Shown: positions 22,421 to 32,155, counted from the stretch's first letter. The stretch: 64,000 nucleotides of DNA from Affinundibacterium baiyunense (GCF_018139645.1 NZ_JAGSPM010000005.1:235984-299983); one strand, 5' to 3'. Notes: a model not told the origin generated them from the letters alone. Numbers and translations are program-made.

Positions 22421-22446
22421 CTTGAAAAGCAGTTTATTTGCCATAC
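22421..22446 (+). promoter_or_regulatory. possible second sigma32-type promoter, before dnaK
   Basis: CTTGAA (22421-22426) is followed after 12 bases by TGCCATAC, a weak match to CCCCATNT. It lies about 90 bases before dnaK in a 248-base gap. A GAGCGC/GCGCTC hairpin follows grpE at about 22314-22331. The -10 match is poor, so confidence is low. Confidence 0.35.
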
Positions 22447-22535
22447 ATCAGAAACAGAAGGGCACAGTTTGATGATTTTTGCAAAGTGTGGCTCGCCAAG
22501 TTCAAAAATATAATTTTTAAGGATAGGGAAATATC

Positions 22536-24473
22536 ATGGGAAAAATGATCGGTATTGATTTGGGTACAACCAACTCTTGCGTCGCTGTAATGGAAGGCGG
22601 CCAGCCAAAAGTGATCGAAAATGCAGAAGGTGCGCGTACCACGCCATCCATTATTGCGTATCAAGAAGATGGCGAAATTTTGGTTGGTGCATCAGCAAAA
22701 CGCCAAGCAGTGACTAATCCAAAAAACACTTTGTATGCGGTAAAGCGCTTGATCGGTCGTAAGTTTGATGAAAAAGAAGTACAAAAAGACATCGGCTTGA
22801 TGCCATACAGCATTTCTAAAGCAGACAACGGTGATGCATGGGTTTCAGTGCGTGACAAGAAATTGGCGCCGCCGCAAATTTCTGCGGAAGTGTTGCGTAA
22901 GATGAAAAAGACCGCTGAGGACTATCTCGGTGAAGAAGTAACAGAGGCGGTTATTACTGTTCCTGCTTACTTTAACGATGCACAACGTCAAGCGACTAAA
23001 GATGCAGGTCGTATCGCTGGTTTGGACGTAAAACGTATCATCAACGAACCAACAGCAGCGGCATTGGCATTCGGTCTCGACAAAAAAGAAAAAGGCGATC
23101 GTAAGATTGCTGTATATGACTTGGGTGGTGGTACGTTCGACGTTTCCATTATCGAAATCGCTGACGTCGATGGCGAAATGCAATTCGAAGTATTGTCGAC
23201 TAACGGCGATACTTTCTTGGGCGGCGAAGACTTCGACCAACGTGTGATCGACTACATCATTGACGAGTTCAAGAAAATCAATGGTTTGGATTTGTCTAAA
23301 GATCCTATCGCTTTGCAACGTATCAAAGCATCTGCAGAACGCGCGAAGATCGAACTGTCTAGCTCACAGCAAACAGAAATCAATGAGCCATATATCGCGA
23401 TGGCAAACGGCGCACCTGTGCATTTGAACTTGAAAATCACTCGCGCTAAGTTGGAAGCTTTGGTTGAAGAGTTGATTCAAAAAACCATCGAGCCATGCCG
23501 CTTGGCAATCAAAGATGCAGGCGTAAAAACCTCTGACATCGATGATGTGATCTTGGTTGGTGGCATGACTCGTATGCCGAAAGTGCAAGAATTGGTCAAA
23601 GAATACTTCGGTAAAGAACCACGTAAAGACGTGAATCCTGATGAAGCGGTTGCGGTTGGTGCGGCGATTCAAGGTTCTGTCTTGTCTGGCGATCGTAAAG
23701 ACGTCTTGTTGTTGGACGTAACACCATTGTCTTTGGGTATCGAGACATTACACGGTGTGATGACGAAGATGATTCAGAAGAACACAACGATTCCAACCAA
23801 GTTCAGCCAAGTGTTCTCCACTGCGGATGACAACCAACCTGCGGTAACGATTAAAGTGTTCCAAGGTGAACGTGAAATCGCAGCTAAGAATAAAGCGTTG
23901 GGTGAATTCAATTTGGAAGGTATCCCACCAGCAGCACGTGGTACACCACAAATTGAAGTGACTTTTGACATTGATGCCAACGGTATTCTGCACGTCGGCG
24001 CGAAAGATAAAGGTACGGGTAAAGAGAACAAGATCACCATTAAGGCAAACTCAGGTTTGACCGAAGAAGAAATTCAAAAAATGGTGAAAGACGCGGAATT
24101 GAATGCGGAAGAAGACAAAAAAGTCAAAGAATTGGCTGAGTCTCGCAATCAAGGTGATGCATTGGTTCACTCAACCAAGAAAGCTTTGGCTGAACACGGC
24201 GATAAGTTAGAAGCTGGTGAGAAAGAGAAAATTGAAGCCGCGATTAAAGAGTTGGAAGATGTCTTGAAATCAGGCGATAAAGCTGAGATCGATACCAAGC
24301 TCGGTAACTTGTCGACAGTATCACAAAAGTTGGGTGAAAAAGTGTACGCAGACATGCAAGCACAGCAAGCCGCTGCTGGCGGCGCAGCAGGTGCGGCACC
24401 TGGCGCAGATGCGAAACCACAAGATGATGATGTAGTCGATGCTGACTTTAAAGAAGTGAAAGACAGCAAGTAA
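22536..24473 (+). CDS. dnaK: molecular chaperone DnaK (Hsp70)
   Basis: ATP-driven Hsp70 chaperone that folds and protects proteins with DnaJ and GrpE. The 645-residue protein shows the ATPase start [37 protein letters not shown] and [11 protein letters not shown], the interdomain linker [13 protein letters not shown], the substrate-binding beta domain, a helical lid with an Ala/Gly-rich stretch near 615-630, and the terminal acidic [12 protein letters not shown], where E. coli has the same type of tail. ATG 22536 has AGGGA upstream. Everything expected is intact. Confidence 0.99.
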   Translation: MGKMIGIDLGTTNSCVAVMEGGQPKVIENAEGARTTPSIIAYQEDGEILVGASAKRQAVTNPKNTLYAVKRLIGRKFDEKEVQKDIGLMPYSISKADNGDAWVSVRDKKLAPPQISAEVLRKMKKTAEDYLGEEVTEAVITVPAYFNDAQRQATKDAGRIAGLDVKRIINEPTAAALAFGLDKKEKGDRKIAVYDLGGGTFDVSIIEIADVDGEMQFEVLSTNGDTFLGGEDFDQRVIDYIIDEFKKINGLDLSKDPIALQRIKASAERAKIELSSSQQTEINEPYIAMANGAPVHLNLKITRAKLEALVEELIQKTIEPCRLAIKDAGVKTSDIDDVILVGGMTRMPKVQELVKEYFGKEPRKDVNPDEAVAVGAAIQGSVLSGDRKDVLLLDVTPLSLGIETLHGVMTKMIQKNTTIPTKFSQVFSTADDNQPAVTIKVFQGEREIAAKNKALGEFNLEGIPPAARGTPQIEVTFDIDANGILHVGAKDKGTGKENKITIKANSGLTEEEIQKMVKDAELNAEEDKKVKELAESRNQGDALVHSTKKALAEHGDKLEAGEKEKIEAAIKELEDVLKSGDKAEIDTKLGNLSTVSQKLGEKVYADMQAQQAAAGGAAGAAPGADAKPQDDDVVDADFKEVKDSK

Positions 24474-24495
24474 TCTAGCGGAAAGTAAGTCAAAG

Positions 24496-24597
24496 CCTCT
24501 AAACACAGAGGCTCAGAGACACAGAGGTTCACAGAGAAAAACAGATGCTTTAGTTGTTTTTCTTTGTGCCTCTGTGTCTCTGTGTTGAGAGGTTTAG
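24496..24597. repeat. long imperfect inverted repeat between dnaK and dnaJ
   Basis: The left arm (24496-24543) and right arm (24555-24597) share CCTCT, AACACAG, AGACACAGAGG and AGAAAAA in inverted order, with one internal insertion of about 5 bases. Transcribed, it would form a hairpin of roughly 40 pairs ending 46 bases before dnaJ. It looks like a member of a dispersed intergenic repeat family (ACACAGAGG-rich), but no second copy is in this window. Confidence 0.7.
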
Positions 24598-24643
24598 AAG
24601 CTTGATAAACGCAATACTCTAATGAAAACAAGGTGTAATCGAG

Positions 24644-25765
24644 ATGGCGAAGCGTGATTTTTACGAAATTCTGGGCGTTGCAAAAAATGCCTCAGATGAT
24701 GAAATCAAAAAGGCTTATCGCAAGCTGGCGATGAAATATCATCCGGACAGAAATCCAGACAGCAAAACTGCGGAAGACAAATTTAAAGAAGCAAAAGAAG
24801 CTTATGAAATGCTGTCTGATCCGCAAAAACGCGAAGCTTATGACCGCTATGGTCACGCTGGTGTCGATCCTAATATGGGCGGCGGTGGCGGTGGTCACGG
24901 CGCTGGATTTGCTGATGCATTTGGCGACATTTTTGGCGACATTTTTGGCGGTGGTCGTGGCCGTAGCTCTGGTCCACAGGTGTATCGTGGTGCCGATTTA
25001 CGCTACAACCTAGAAATTACCTTGGAGCAGGCGGCCAACGGTTTTGATACGACGATACGCGTACCAAGCTATGACGAATGCGAAACTTGTCATGGATCTG
25101 GCGCCAAGCCAGGTACTTCCCCCGTCACTTGTACGACTTGTGCAGGTCACGGGCAAGTACGTATGCAACAAGGTCTGTTCAGTATTCAACAAACCTGTCC
25201 TAAGTGTCATGGCACCGGCAAGATGATTACCGACCCATGTAATCCATGTAATGGAACTGGTCGCATCAAGCGCAACAAGACTTTGGAAGTGAAGATTCCT
25301 GCTGGTATCGATAACGGCATGCGGATTCGCTCTTCAGGTAATGGTGAGCCAGGTATTAATGGCGGTCCGCCAGGTGATTTGTATGTTGAGATCCATATCA
25401 AACCACATCAGGTTTTCCAGCGTGAAGGTGATGATTTGCATTGCGAAATTCCGATTTCCTTTGTTAAGGCCGCTTTAGGTGGCGACATCGAAGTGCCAAC
25501 TTTAAGTGGTAAGGCGACATTTACGATCCCTGAAGGTACGCAATCGGGTAAAACTTTCCGCTTGCGTAGTAAAGGTGTTAAAGGTGTTCGTTCTGGCTAT
25601 GCTGGTGATTTATTCTGCCACGTTGTGATTGAAACGCCAGTGAAGTTGACTGAGAAGCAGAAGGATTTGTTGCGTAGTTTTGAACAGCTGACGACTGAAG
25701 GTGGTTCTAAACACAGCCCGCAAAGTAAATCTTGGATGGATAAAGTCAAAAAGTTCTTTGAATAG
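24644..25765 (+). CDS. dnaJ: co-chaperone DnaJ (Hsp40)
   Basis: Delivers substrates to DnaK and stimulates its ATPase. A type I J protein of 373 residues with the J domain including HPD at residues 33-35, a Gly/Phe-rich linker (about 75-105), the zinc-finger region with four CxxCxGxG-type repeats ([32 protein letters not shown]), and the C-terminal beta-sandwich domains. The long hairpin in the gap before it may set how much of the dnaK transcript extends into dnaJ. A strong terminator follows. Confidence 0.99.
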   Translation: MAKRDFYEILGVAKNASDDEIKKAYRKLAMKYHPDRNPDSKTAEDKFKEAKEAYEMLSDPQKREAYDRYGHAGVDPNMGGGGGGHGAGFADAFGDIFGDIFGGGRGRSSGPQVYRGADLRYNLEITLEQAANGFDTTIRVPSYDECETCHGSGAKPGTSPVTCTTCAGHGQVRMQQGLFSIQQTCPKCHGTGKMITDPCNPCNGTGRIKRNKTLEVKIPAGIDNGMRIRSSGNGEPGINGGPPGDLYVEIHIKPHQVFQREGDDLHCEIPISFVKAALGGDIEVPTLSGKATFTIPEGTQSGKTFRLRSKGVKGVRSGYAGDLFCHVVIETPVKLTEKQKDLLRSFEQLTTEGGSKHSPQSKSWMDKVKKFFE

Positions 25766-25786
25766 AGAAGTTATTGATGGTAAATC

Positions 25787-25820
25787 AAAGCGCAGATAAT
25801 TTTTTATCTGCGCTTTTTTT
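25787..25820 (+). terminator. Rho-independent terminator after dnaJ
   Basis: A 13-bp stem AAAGCGCAGATAA / TTATCTGCGCTTT with a 4-base loop followed by T residues. Confidence 0.88.
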
Positions 25821-25918
25821 ATGCTCGGACGTTTAAGGCTTTGATTTTGTGGGGTTTAATTCGATTGATTCCTCTAAAAAAGGTAAAATGTCGTCGCTAA
25901 AAATAAAGAGGGAAGAAT

Positions 25919-26584
25919 ATGAGAGAAGTTATACGCGGAAGCGTTACTCCGGATCAATTATTTGAAAATAATCGTGATTGGGCTGCAGAGATTCTGAGCC
26001 GCGATGCTAATTTTTTTAAAAAACTTGCAGAACAACAAAGCCCTGAATATCTGTGGATAGGTTGTGCAGATAGCCGTGTTCCCGCGAATGAATTGTTGGG
26101 TTTATTGCCTGGTGAGTTATTCGTACATCGTAATATTGCTAACTTAGTTGTTCATTCCGATTTGAACTGTCTGTCGGTATTGCAATTTGCGGTAGATGTA
26201 CTAAAGGTAAAACATATTATTGTTTGCGGCCATTATGGTTGCGGCGGTGTGCAAGCGGCTTTGACTGGTCGTCGTGTGGGTTTGGCTGATAACTGGTTAC
26301 GCCATGTACAAGATGTGCACCAAAAACATGAAAAATATTTAGGTGAAGTGCTGCCTGAGAAAGTACGTGTCGATCGCTTGTGTGAGTTGAATGTGATCGA
26401 GCAAGTGGTGAACGTCTGCCAAACGACAATCATTCAAGATGCTTGGGAGCGAGGTCAATCAGTTGAAGTGCACGGTTGGGTATATGGCATTCAAGATGGC
26501 TTGTTAAATGAGCTTGGTATGTCGATCAATTCACCACAAATGTTGGCGCCGCATTTGGAGCGCAGCTTGGCTCGTTATCAGTAA
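25919..26584 (+). CDS. can: beta-class carbonic anhydrase
   Basis: A zinc enzyme for reversible hydration of CO2, supplying bicarbonate for carboxylations. The 221-residue protein has the zinc ligands Cys49 (IGCADSRV), His105 and Cys108 (CGHYGCGG) with Asp51-Arg53 completing the active site, as in the E. coli Can group. GAGGG lies about 8 bases before ATG 25919, and a TAAAAT at 25884-25889 could be its -10. Flanking terminators mark it as a single-gene unit. Confidence 0.96.
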   Translation: MREVIRGSVTPDQLFENNRDWAAEILSRDANFFKKLAEQQSPEYLWIGCADSRVPANELLGLLPGELFVHRNIANLVVHSDLNCLSVLQFAVDVLKVKHIIVCGHYGCGGVQAALTGRRVGLADNWLRHVQDVHQKHEKYLGEVLPEKVRVDRLCELNVIEQVVNVCQTTIIQDAWERGQSVEVHGWVYGIQDGLLNELGMSINSPQMLAPHLERSLARYQ

Positions 26585-26632
26585 GTCTCGGTTACTACTG
26601 CCATCAACGATACTTCGTTTGGCGTGTACATA

Positions 26633-26672
26633 GAAAAAAGGGAAATGCGACTTTTGCACATTTCCCTTTTTT
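26633..26672 (+). terminator. Rho-independent terminator after can
   Basis: Stem AAAAAGGGAAATG / CATTTCCCTTTTT with flanking A and T runs, so it can act for can and for the convergent gene ending at 26709. Confidence 0.82.
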
Positions 26673-26708
26673 ATTACTTAATACATTTTTTCTCTGAGAT
26701 TAACTCGT

Positions 26709-27302
26709 TCAAAGTTTGAGTTTTTTCAACAATTCAGAACGAAATTGATTTGCGCTAGTTTCATTAGGAATTTCTCCAGCTAGTTGCTCAATGAGCCCAC
26801 GTAAGTTAATAGCTTTATCAAAGTGATCTTGACATACGATTTCTGCAAATGGACCAATATAGATTGTCAACGTATCTTGTACTAACTTTTTGGTATCTGC
26901 GTTAATGCTAAAACTTGCTGGGCTAGCGACTGATGGCGTTGTAGGTGCCGCTGGTGCAGCCATCTTCGCCGTGACGCTTGCAGAGATACCTGATAATTTG
27001 CCCGCAGCCTTTAACAAGGTCTCAAAAACAGTTTGATTTGAAAGCCCATCTCGGTTTGGTGCGATCTTGATCGTATCATCGAAGCGTAGTCGCACACTTT
27101 GCATATTGCTTAAGCTATTTAGTGCCTCTTGTCCGCGCTGTCCTCGGCATAAAATCGAGGCGATATTCCCATTCTCTAAAAATACTTGTGCCATACGATT
27201 ATTATCGCTGACGAGAAAAATTGTCCCTGTTCGACCCTGTTCACACAATTGTTTGATGTCGTCGATGATCTCGAAGAAAGGGCTAAAGCTCTGCTGATTC
27301 AT
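26709..27302 (-). CDS. DUF4388-like signalling protein of unknown function
   Basis: I do not recognise a characterised homologue. The first 95 residues resemble DUF4388/PatA-N-type domains (a beta-rich fold with GRTGTIFLV and FLENGNIASIL). An Ala/Pro/Thr linker (about 108-132) leads to a small helical domain with YIGPFAEIV near residue 150, a type found at the C-terminus of assorted bacterial signalling proteins. No enzyme motif, membrane helix or DNA-binding motif is seen. It follows the Cache-HAMP gene by 11 bases with a strong AAGGGGG ribosome-binding site, so the two are almost certainly one operon and may act together. Confidence 0.65.
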   Translation of the reverse strand: MNQQSFSPFFEIIDDIKQLCEQGRTGTIFLVSDNNRMAQVFLENGNIASILCRGQRGQEALNSLSNMQSVRLRFDDTIKIAPNRDGLSNQTVFETLLKAAGKLSGISASVTAKMAAPAAPTTPSVASPASFSINADTKKLVQDTLTIYIGPFAEIVCQDHFDKAINLRGLIEQLAGEIPNETSANQFRSELLKKLKL

Positions 27303-27313
27303 TGTGCACCCCC

Positions 27314-28399
27314 TTATTCAGCACTTTTCTTACGTAAGCGATCCATCGCCATTTTTACGCTAATGCCCATGCGTTCGATCGCTAAGGCTAAAGCGCCAAT
27401 TTCATCGCCACGCTGAGTTTGCGGCATTTCTAAATCAAATTGACCGCGACTTAATTCTGAAGCGATTGTAGTCAATTCATTGATCGGCCGTGTCAATTGT
27501 TTACCAACTACAAAAGCAATACCGAATACTAATGCAATGGTGATCAAGATCAAATTACGTGCTTCTGCTTCCATTTTTTTGATTGAGCTATATGCTTCAT
27601 CGTAGTCTTGCTCAACGATGAGTGTCCAACCTTGTGGCAATTTGCGTTTGAATGCCAAAACATTTTTGTCGCCATCTTTATACGATGTTGGTTTGACGCT
27701 CGCTTCATCTAACGCAATGGCTGGATGATTGCTGAAATCTTGCAATGCAGTCTTTACCTTGTCGGCACGCCCATGCGCAATAACTTTATTGTGTTGATCT
27801 AACAAAATTGCGTGGCCGGTTTCACCAAGCTTGGTATCAACGATCGTTTTCGATACATCGGTCAAATTCATTACCATGGCGATGACGCCAGCAAGTTCGC
27901 CTGTGTTTTTGCGGATCGGTTCAGCCAAAACGTAGGATGGTTTTCCTGTGGTTTTACTTAACAATACTTCGCGACCAATCTTTGCCCCCTTTAAGATGGC
28001 TTGAACATAGCTACGGTCGCCGTAGTAATTCTGAGATTTGTCGTCACTTCGCCCAATATTGTCACCATTTAGGCCTATCGTTAAAGTTAAAAATGAATAC
28101 TCATAAGTCTCGGTCAATGCTTTTAATATGGGATTTTGTTTTTCTGCTTGCATAGAAGTCATGTCGTCTATGCGTGAGACTTGGCGTAAGGCGCGAATGT
28201 TCATGCTATCCCATGCATTGACGCCCATTTCAATCGTATCTGCAGTTGATATCATCGTCTGTGAGATATAGTTATCCATATCGCTACGGGCTTGCTTTGC
28301 ATTGATATACCAAAGGCTGACTAGGGGAATCAGCGATACAAGCAATAAAACCAACAATAGTTTTTGAAAAATATTGAGGCCAAATTTTGTTTTTTTCAT
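27314..28399 (-). CDS. membrane sensor with Cache and HAMP domains but no output domain
   Basis: A 361-residue protein with the layout of a chemoreceptor N-terminal half. A first membrane helix (about 13-33) is followed by a periplasmic double-Cache-like sensor (about 35-265, containing YGDRSYVQAIL and GKPSYVLAEPIR), a second membrane helix (about 276-296), and a HAMP domain (KQLTRPINELTTIASELSRG through GDEIGALA). The protein ends soon after the HAMP, without the methyl-accepting, kinase or cyclase domain expected there. The ATG at 28399 is preferred to the TTG at 28405. The stop is clean and the next gene begins at once, so this looks like a designed short form rather than a frameshifted receptor. 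Confidence 0.8.
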   Translation of the reverse strand: MKKTKFGLNIFQKLLLVLLLVSLIPLVSLWYINAKQARSDMDNYISQTMISTADTIEMGVNAWDSMNIRALRQVSRIDDMTSMQAEKQNPILKALTETYEYSFLTLTIGLNGDNIGRSDDKSQNYYGDRSYVQAILKGAKIGREVLLSKTTGKPSYVLAEPIRKNTGELAGVIAMVMNLTDVSKTIVDTKLGETGHAILLDQHNKVIAHGRADKVKTALQDFSNHPAIALDEASVKPTSYKDGDKNVLAFKRKLPQGWTLIVEQDYDEAYSSIKKMEAEARNLILITIALVFGIAFVVGKQLTRPINELTTIASELSRGQFDLEMPQTQRGDEIGALALAIERMGISVKMAMDRLRKKSAE

Positions 28400-28975
28400 G
28401 ATCAAGTTTTCTTTGTGACTGGTTATCGGATGATATTTCGAGCATCAAAGTTCATAAATGCGCAATCATTAGCCGTTTCTACAAATGACTAATGAATGAG
28501 CCAAACTAAATTTTTTTGGTCAAATTGGTGACCAGTGAATAAAGATGCGCAAATACAGATCGCTAGTTGTTTTCGAATCTGAAGATGTATTGGGGCTTTT
28601 AGAAGAAATTCCCTGCTTAAGTAATAAGCGGTATATTTTTCGAAAGTCGCGCAATATACCAGCTAGCCTCTTTTTTTCAATAGAGTTTTTTGCAATTTTG
28701 GATTAAAGAAGATTAAATATTGTTGAACGACTTAGTTAGAAGATTTTAGACTGATGCTTTTGGCAAGTAATTGTTTTTTATTGATGTTTAAAGTTTACTT
28801 TAGAGAATGATCGTTTAAGTTATTTATGTATTCTTCGTTGTTAACTTTTGCGCTGTCGATGACTTGTGGTTTGTAGAGGCCGCTTAAATAAATCACAGAA
28901 ATAAATCGTTTAAAACACGATTCATTTTGATAGCTGTTGTCGCATAATCACGAGTCCTTCTTCAGCGACATATTT
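28400..28975. other. AT-rich intergenic region
   Basis: Holds the presumed promoters of the divergent Cache-HAMP and acyltransferase genes. Two things stand out: a short palindrome GGTCA-N5-TGACC-like near 28519-28533, and a 53-codon ATG frame at 28545-28706 (start MRKYRSLVVFESED) with no clear ribosome-binding site. I see no firm gene or terminator here. Confidence 0.4.
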
Positions 28976-30094
28976 ATGCAATCCTTATCGATCAATTCAC
29001 GTATCAACGGCCTCGATACCCTGCGTGCCTGCGCGATCCTGTTGGTTTTGATGTATCACTACATGGTATTTGTCAGCCATGAGCCTAGCTTTGGTTTTCT
29101 GAGTGAAATCGGTTGGGTTGGGGTCGATTTGTTTTTTGTCTTGAGTGGCTATTTGATCGGTAATCAAATATTTGCAGGTCTAAAAGGTGAGCAGGGATTT
29201 TCGCTCAAGACCTTTTATATCCGCCGCGCATTGCGAACATTACCGAATTTCTATGTGGTGCTGGCGATCTATTTTCTGTTTCCGGTCGAAGCAGGAGGTA
29301 ACGCAGTAACGCCACTTTGGAAGTTTCTTACCTTCACACAAAATTTTGATTTAAAACCGGGCTCGGCATTTTCGCATGCGTGGTCGCTGAGTATCGAAGA
29401 ACAGTTTTATATCGTCTTGCCTTTGATAGCGATTGTTACGATTGCGACCTTAAAATCGGTTCGCGCCATGTGGTCCGTCTTGTTGTTAGCAATGGCCGCG
29501 GCTGCAGGCATGCGTTATTGGATGTGGCAGCAAGTTGGTGATGACTATATCCAGTACTACATCCACATTTACTATTCAACTTGGTGTCGCTTTGATGAGT
29601 TGCTACCCGGCGTGGCATTGGCTATGTTGAAGAATTTTCATTCGCCGATTTGGACCCGCTCACTTAGGTACGGTCACCATAGTTTCATCGCGGGCGTGGT
29701 AACGACTGCGCTGGCGATGGTGTTGTTCACTCACTTTAGTTTTGTCGAAGGGCAGGGCTTTTTGTGGTTCACTACGACCTTTGTCTATAGCATTTTAGCT
29801 TGTGGATTTGCGCTATTGACTTTGGCGGGATTAAGTCCCAATTCTTATCTATATCGGTTGCGCATCCACGGCGCATCTGTTTTAGCGCTGTGGTCGTATG
29901 CACTGTATTTAGTGCATAAACCGCTAATGAATGCTTTGCTACGTCCATTCCAAGCTTGGGATATTTCGGTGAAATCAGCGCTGGGAATTGCTGCGATGTT
30001 TGCAGTGAGTTTGTTAGCAGCGTATGTATTGTATCGATTCGTCGAGACACCGTTCATGCGCTTACGAGATCGTTATTTTCCGTATAAGGGATAA
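28976..30094 (+). CDS. acyltransferase 3 family membrane protein (OafA/YrhL-like)
   Basis: An integral membrane O-acyltransferase of 372 residues with about ten hydrophobic helices. The family start RINGLDTLRACAILLVLMYHY carries the catalytic His, and WVGVDLFFVLSGYLIG and HAWSLSIEEQFY are typical. Such proteins transfer acyl groups (often acetyl) from the cytoplasm to periplasmic sugars of O-antigen, peptidoglycan or exopolysaccharide. ATG 28976 is chosen over an upstream TTG. It is not inside the polysaccharide cluster, so its acceptor is unknown. Confidence 0.88.
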   Translation: MQSLSINSRINGLDTLRACAILLVLMYHYMVFVSHEPSFGFLSEIGWVGVDLFFVLSGYLIGNQIFAGLKGEQGFSLKTFYIRRALRTLPNFYVVLAIYFLFPVEAGGNAVTPLWKFLTFTQNFDLKPGSAFSHAWSLSIEEQFYIVLPLIAIVTIATLKSVRAMWSVLLLAMAAAAGMRYWMWQQVGDDYIQYYIHIYYSTWCRFDELLPGVALAMLKNFHSPIWTRSLRYGHHSFIAGVVTTALAMVLFTHFSFVEGQGFLWFTTTFVYSILACGFALLTLAGLSPNSYLYRLRIHGASVLALWSYALYLVHKPLMNALLRPFQAWDISVKSALGIAAMFAVSLLAAYVLYRFVETPFMRLRDRYFPYKG

Positions 30095-30098
30095 AAAA

Positions 30099-30142
30099 TT
30101 GTCCGGTATGAGTACTAGTGCAGCTTGACCCGCATTTCTTGA
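30099..30142 (+). promoter_or_regulatory. sequence blocks shared with the MerR-gene leader
   Basis: TTGTCCGGTAT (30099-30109) and CATTTCTTGA (30133-30142) both recur exactly, and in the same order, before the MerR-type gene (33113-33123 and 33129-33138). Spacing between blocks is 23 bases here and 5 there. A common regulatory role is inference. Confidence 0.45.
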
Positions 30143-30201
30143 GGCGACGCTGATAGCGATCTGGAATACTAAGAACCTCAATTTCTTTTCGCTTTTTATC
30201 T

Positions 30202-31824
30202 ATGTCTTACAGCGTTGTTTGGTTCAAACGCGATTTGCGCTTGCATGATCATGCCGCTTTGTTTGAGGCGGCATCACGCGGCCCTATCCTTTGTTTATAT
30301 GTTGTCGAACCAGACCTGTGGCAGCAAGCGGATGCAGCGCGCCAGCATTTTGAGTTCATCCTAGAGAGTTTGCGTGATCTCTATGTGGAATTGAAACAGC
30401 ACGGCGGTCGTTTGCAGGTCGTGACTGGCGATATGTTGGAAGTGTTACAGGCTTTGCATGAACGAGCGCCTTTTCACAGTTTGTATGCGCATGAAGAAAC
30501 GGGTAATGCTTGGACTTATCAACGTGATTTGGCGGTTGGGCGATGGTGTCGTACTCAACAAATTAATTGGTTAGAGTTCCGACAATTTGGCGTGGTGCGG
30601 CGTTTGGCTGATCGTGATCATTGGAAGGCAAGTTGGGACGCTCACGTTGAGCAAAATTGCTTGCCTGTGCCGGCACAATTGCAGTTCGTGGATATGCCGT
30701 GGCAAGATGCGTTGCCGCCTTCTGCTGATCGACTTCATTTGCACCAAGCTGATACGCCACGTCGGCAGCGCGGTGGGCGTCAAGCGGGTCTTGCTGTATT
30801 GTCGTCTTTCTTACTTGAACGTAGTGCCTATTATCGTGGTGGAATTTCCTCTCCCTTATCAGCGCCAGATGCTTGTTCTAGGCTGTCACCTTATTTGACG
30901 TTTGGCTGTTTAAGCTTGCGTGAAGTCGTGCATGCGACGGTACAGCGTATGGAGCAACTGCATGAGGATGCGGTCATGTCGCTTCATCCATCCGCGGGAC
31001 GAATGAAGCAGGGTCTAAATGCTTTTATTAGCCGGCTGTACTGGCATTGCCACTTCATTCAAAAATTGGAATCAGAACCCGAGATTGAATATCAAAATAT
31101 GCATCGTGGTTACGATGGTTTGCGCGAGCAGGATTGGAATGAAGCCCATTTTCAAGCACTCATTCAAGGTCGTACAGGTTGGCCTATGGTCGATGCCTGT
31201 ATCGCCATGTTACGTGAGACTGGCTGGATTAATTTTCGTATGCGCGCGATGTTGGTCTCCGTCGCGTCCTATCCGTTGTGGTTAGATTGGCGGCGGGTTG
31301 GTACTTGGTTGGCGACGCAATTTATCGACTATGAGCCGGGTATACATTGGAGCCAAATGCAAATGCAAGCGGGTACTACAGGTATCAATGTGCCACGCGT
31401 ATATAACCCAATTAAACAAGCGCATGATCATGATCCGAAAGGCATCTTTGTGCGACGCTGGTTGCCGGCGATGCGTAAAGTACCTGATTTGTTTTTGTTT
31501 GAACCTTGGACTATGCCAGCAGATGTCCAAGCTGCATGCGGCATACAGCTTGGACGAGAAATTCCTATTCCCGTAGTTGATCTAGATGTCGCGACACGTG
31601 AAGCAAAAGCAAAACTATTTGCAGTGCGTGGACAAGCGGAAGTGAGGGCAGCGAAATCAGCGGTAGTAAAGAAACACGGGTCACGTAATACACGTAGCGC
31701 ACCTAAATTACGCAGCGCAGGAAGTGCAAAGCGCGTAGGAAAATCGACTAAACGAGTAAAACAGCAAGACGCCGGTTCGACCAGTGATATCGAGCAAGCG
31801 CCGCAGCTGGGGTTTGATTTCTAA
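30202..31824 (+). CDS. cryptochrome/photolyase-family flavoprotein with basic C-terminal tail
   Basis: A 540-residue member of the photolyase superfamily, blue-light flavoproteins that repair UV lesions or act as photoreceptors. The N-terminal Rossmann antenna domain begins VVWFKRDLRLHDHAAL. The FAD domain shows LSPYLTFGCLSLREV, GWPMVDACIAMLRETGWI, FRMRAMLVS and the late RVYNPIKQ. It is not the DASH or FeS-BCP type, both of which are encoded nearby. Residues about 455-534 form a Lys/Arg/Ser-rich tail absent from standard photolyases, and the last six residues QLGFDF look like a sliding-clamp-binding hexapeptide. It ends 37 bases before a convergent gene. Confidence 0.88.
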   Translation: MSYSVVWFKRDLRLHDHAALFEAASRGPILCLYVVEPDLWQQADAARQHFEFILESLRDLYVELKQHGGRLQVVTGDMLEVLQALHERAPFHSLYAHEETGNAWTYQRDLAVGRWCRTQQINWLEFRQFGVVRRLADRDHWKASWDAHVEQNCLPVPAQLQFVDMPWQDALPPSADRLHLHQADTPRRQRGGRQAGLAVLSSFLLERSAYYRGGISSPLSAPDACSRLSPYLTFGCLSLREVVHATVQRMEQLHEDAVMSLHPSAGRMKQGLNAFISRLYWHCHFIQKLESEPEIEYQNMHRGYDGLREQDWNEAHFQALIQGRTGWPMVDACIAMLRETGWINFRMRAMLVSVASYPLWLDWRRVGTWLATQFIDYEPGIHWSQMQMQAGTTGINVPRVYNPIKQAHDHDPKGIFVRRWLPAMRKVPDLFLFEPWTMPADVQAACGIQLGREIPIPVVDLDVATREAKAKLFAVRGQAEVRAAKSAVVKKHGSRNTRSAPKLRSAGSAKRVGKSTKRVKQQDAGSTSDIEQAPQLGFDF

Positions 31825-31861
31825 ATTCTCATGTTGAAAATCGGGCTCTAAGAAATTTGGT

Positions 31862-32152
31862 TCAAAAATCCCGATTCTTCTGATCACGCGATTTAAATCG
31901 CTTTACCTCATCGCTGCGCAAAGCTTGATGTTTTGTTTTGCGTCCAGCCACGCGGCTACGCCACATTTTGAAGCTCGATGCTTTCATCGACTTACGCATT
32001 AGTCGAATCACTGCACTTTCGTTCAAGCCAAATTGGCGTTGGATGGCGTCGAAAGTGGTGCGATCTTCCCACGCCATTTGTATCACTCTATCGATGGTAG
32101 CTTGATCGACGGTAGCGTTGTTCATAGCCGCTTGATAAATTGTTGACGTCAT
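31862..32152 (-). CDS. DUF2805 / TIGR03643 family protein
   Basis: A 96-residue protein matching the TIGR03643 family: VIQMAWEDRTTFDAIQRQFGLNE then VIRLMRK and FKMWRSRVAGRKTKH, with a basic C-terminal tail. The first half looks like a helix-turn-helix of the type seen in small DNA-binding proteins. Function is unknown, but the family commonly occurs next to photolyases and related light-response genes. It starts 3 bases after the stop of the HiPIP gene, so the two are probably translated from one mRNA. Confidence 0.82.
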   Translation of the reverse strand: MTSTIYQAAMNNATVDQATIDRVIQMAWEDRTTFDAIQRQFGLNESAVIRLMRKSMKASSFKMWRSRVAGRKTKHQALRSDEVKRFKSRDQKNRDF

Positions 32153-32155
32153 GGT

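Noticed and set aside
22845-23318. 157-codon minus-strand frame inside dnaK
   Set aside because: Antisense shadow of a fully intact, highly conserved gene; no family resemblance.
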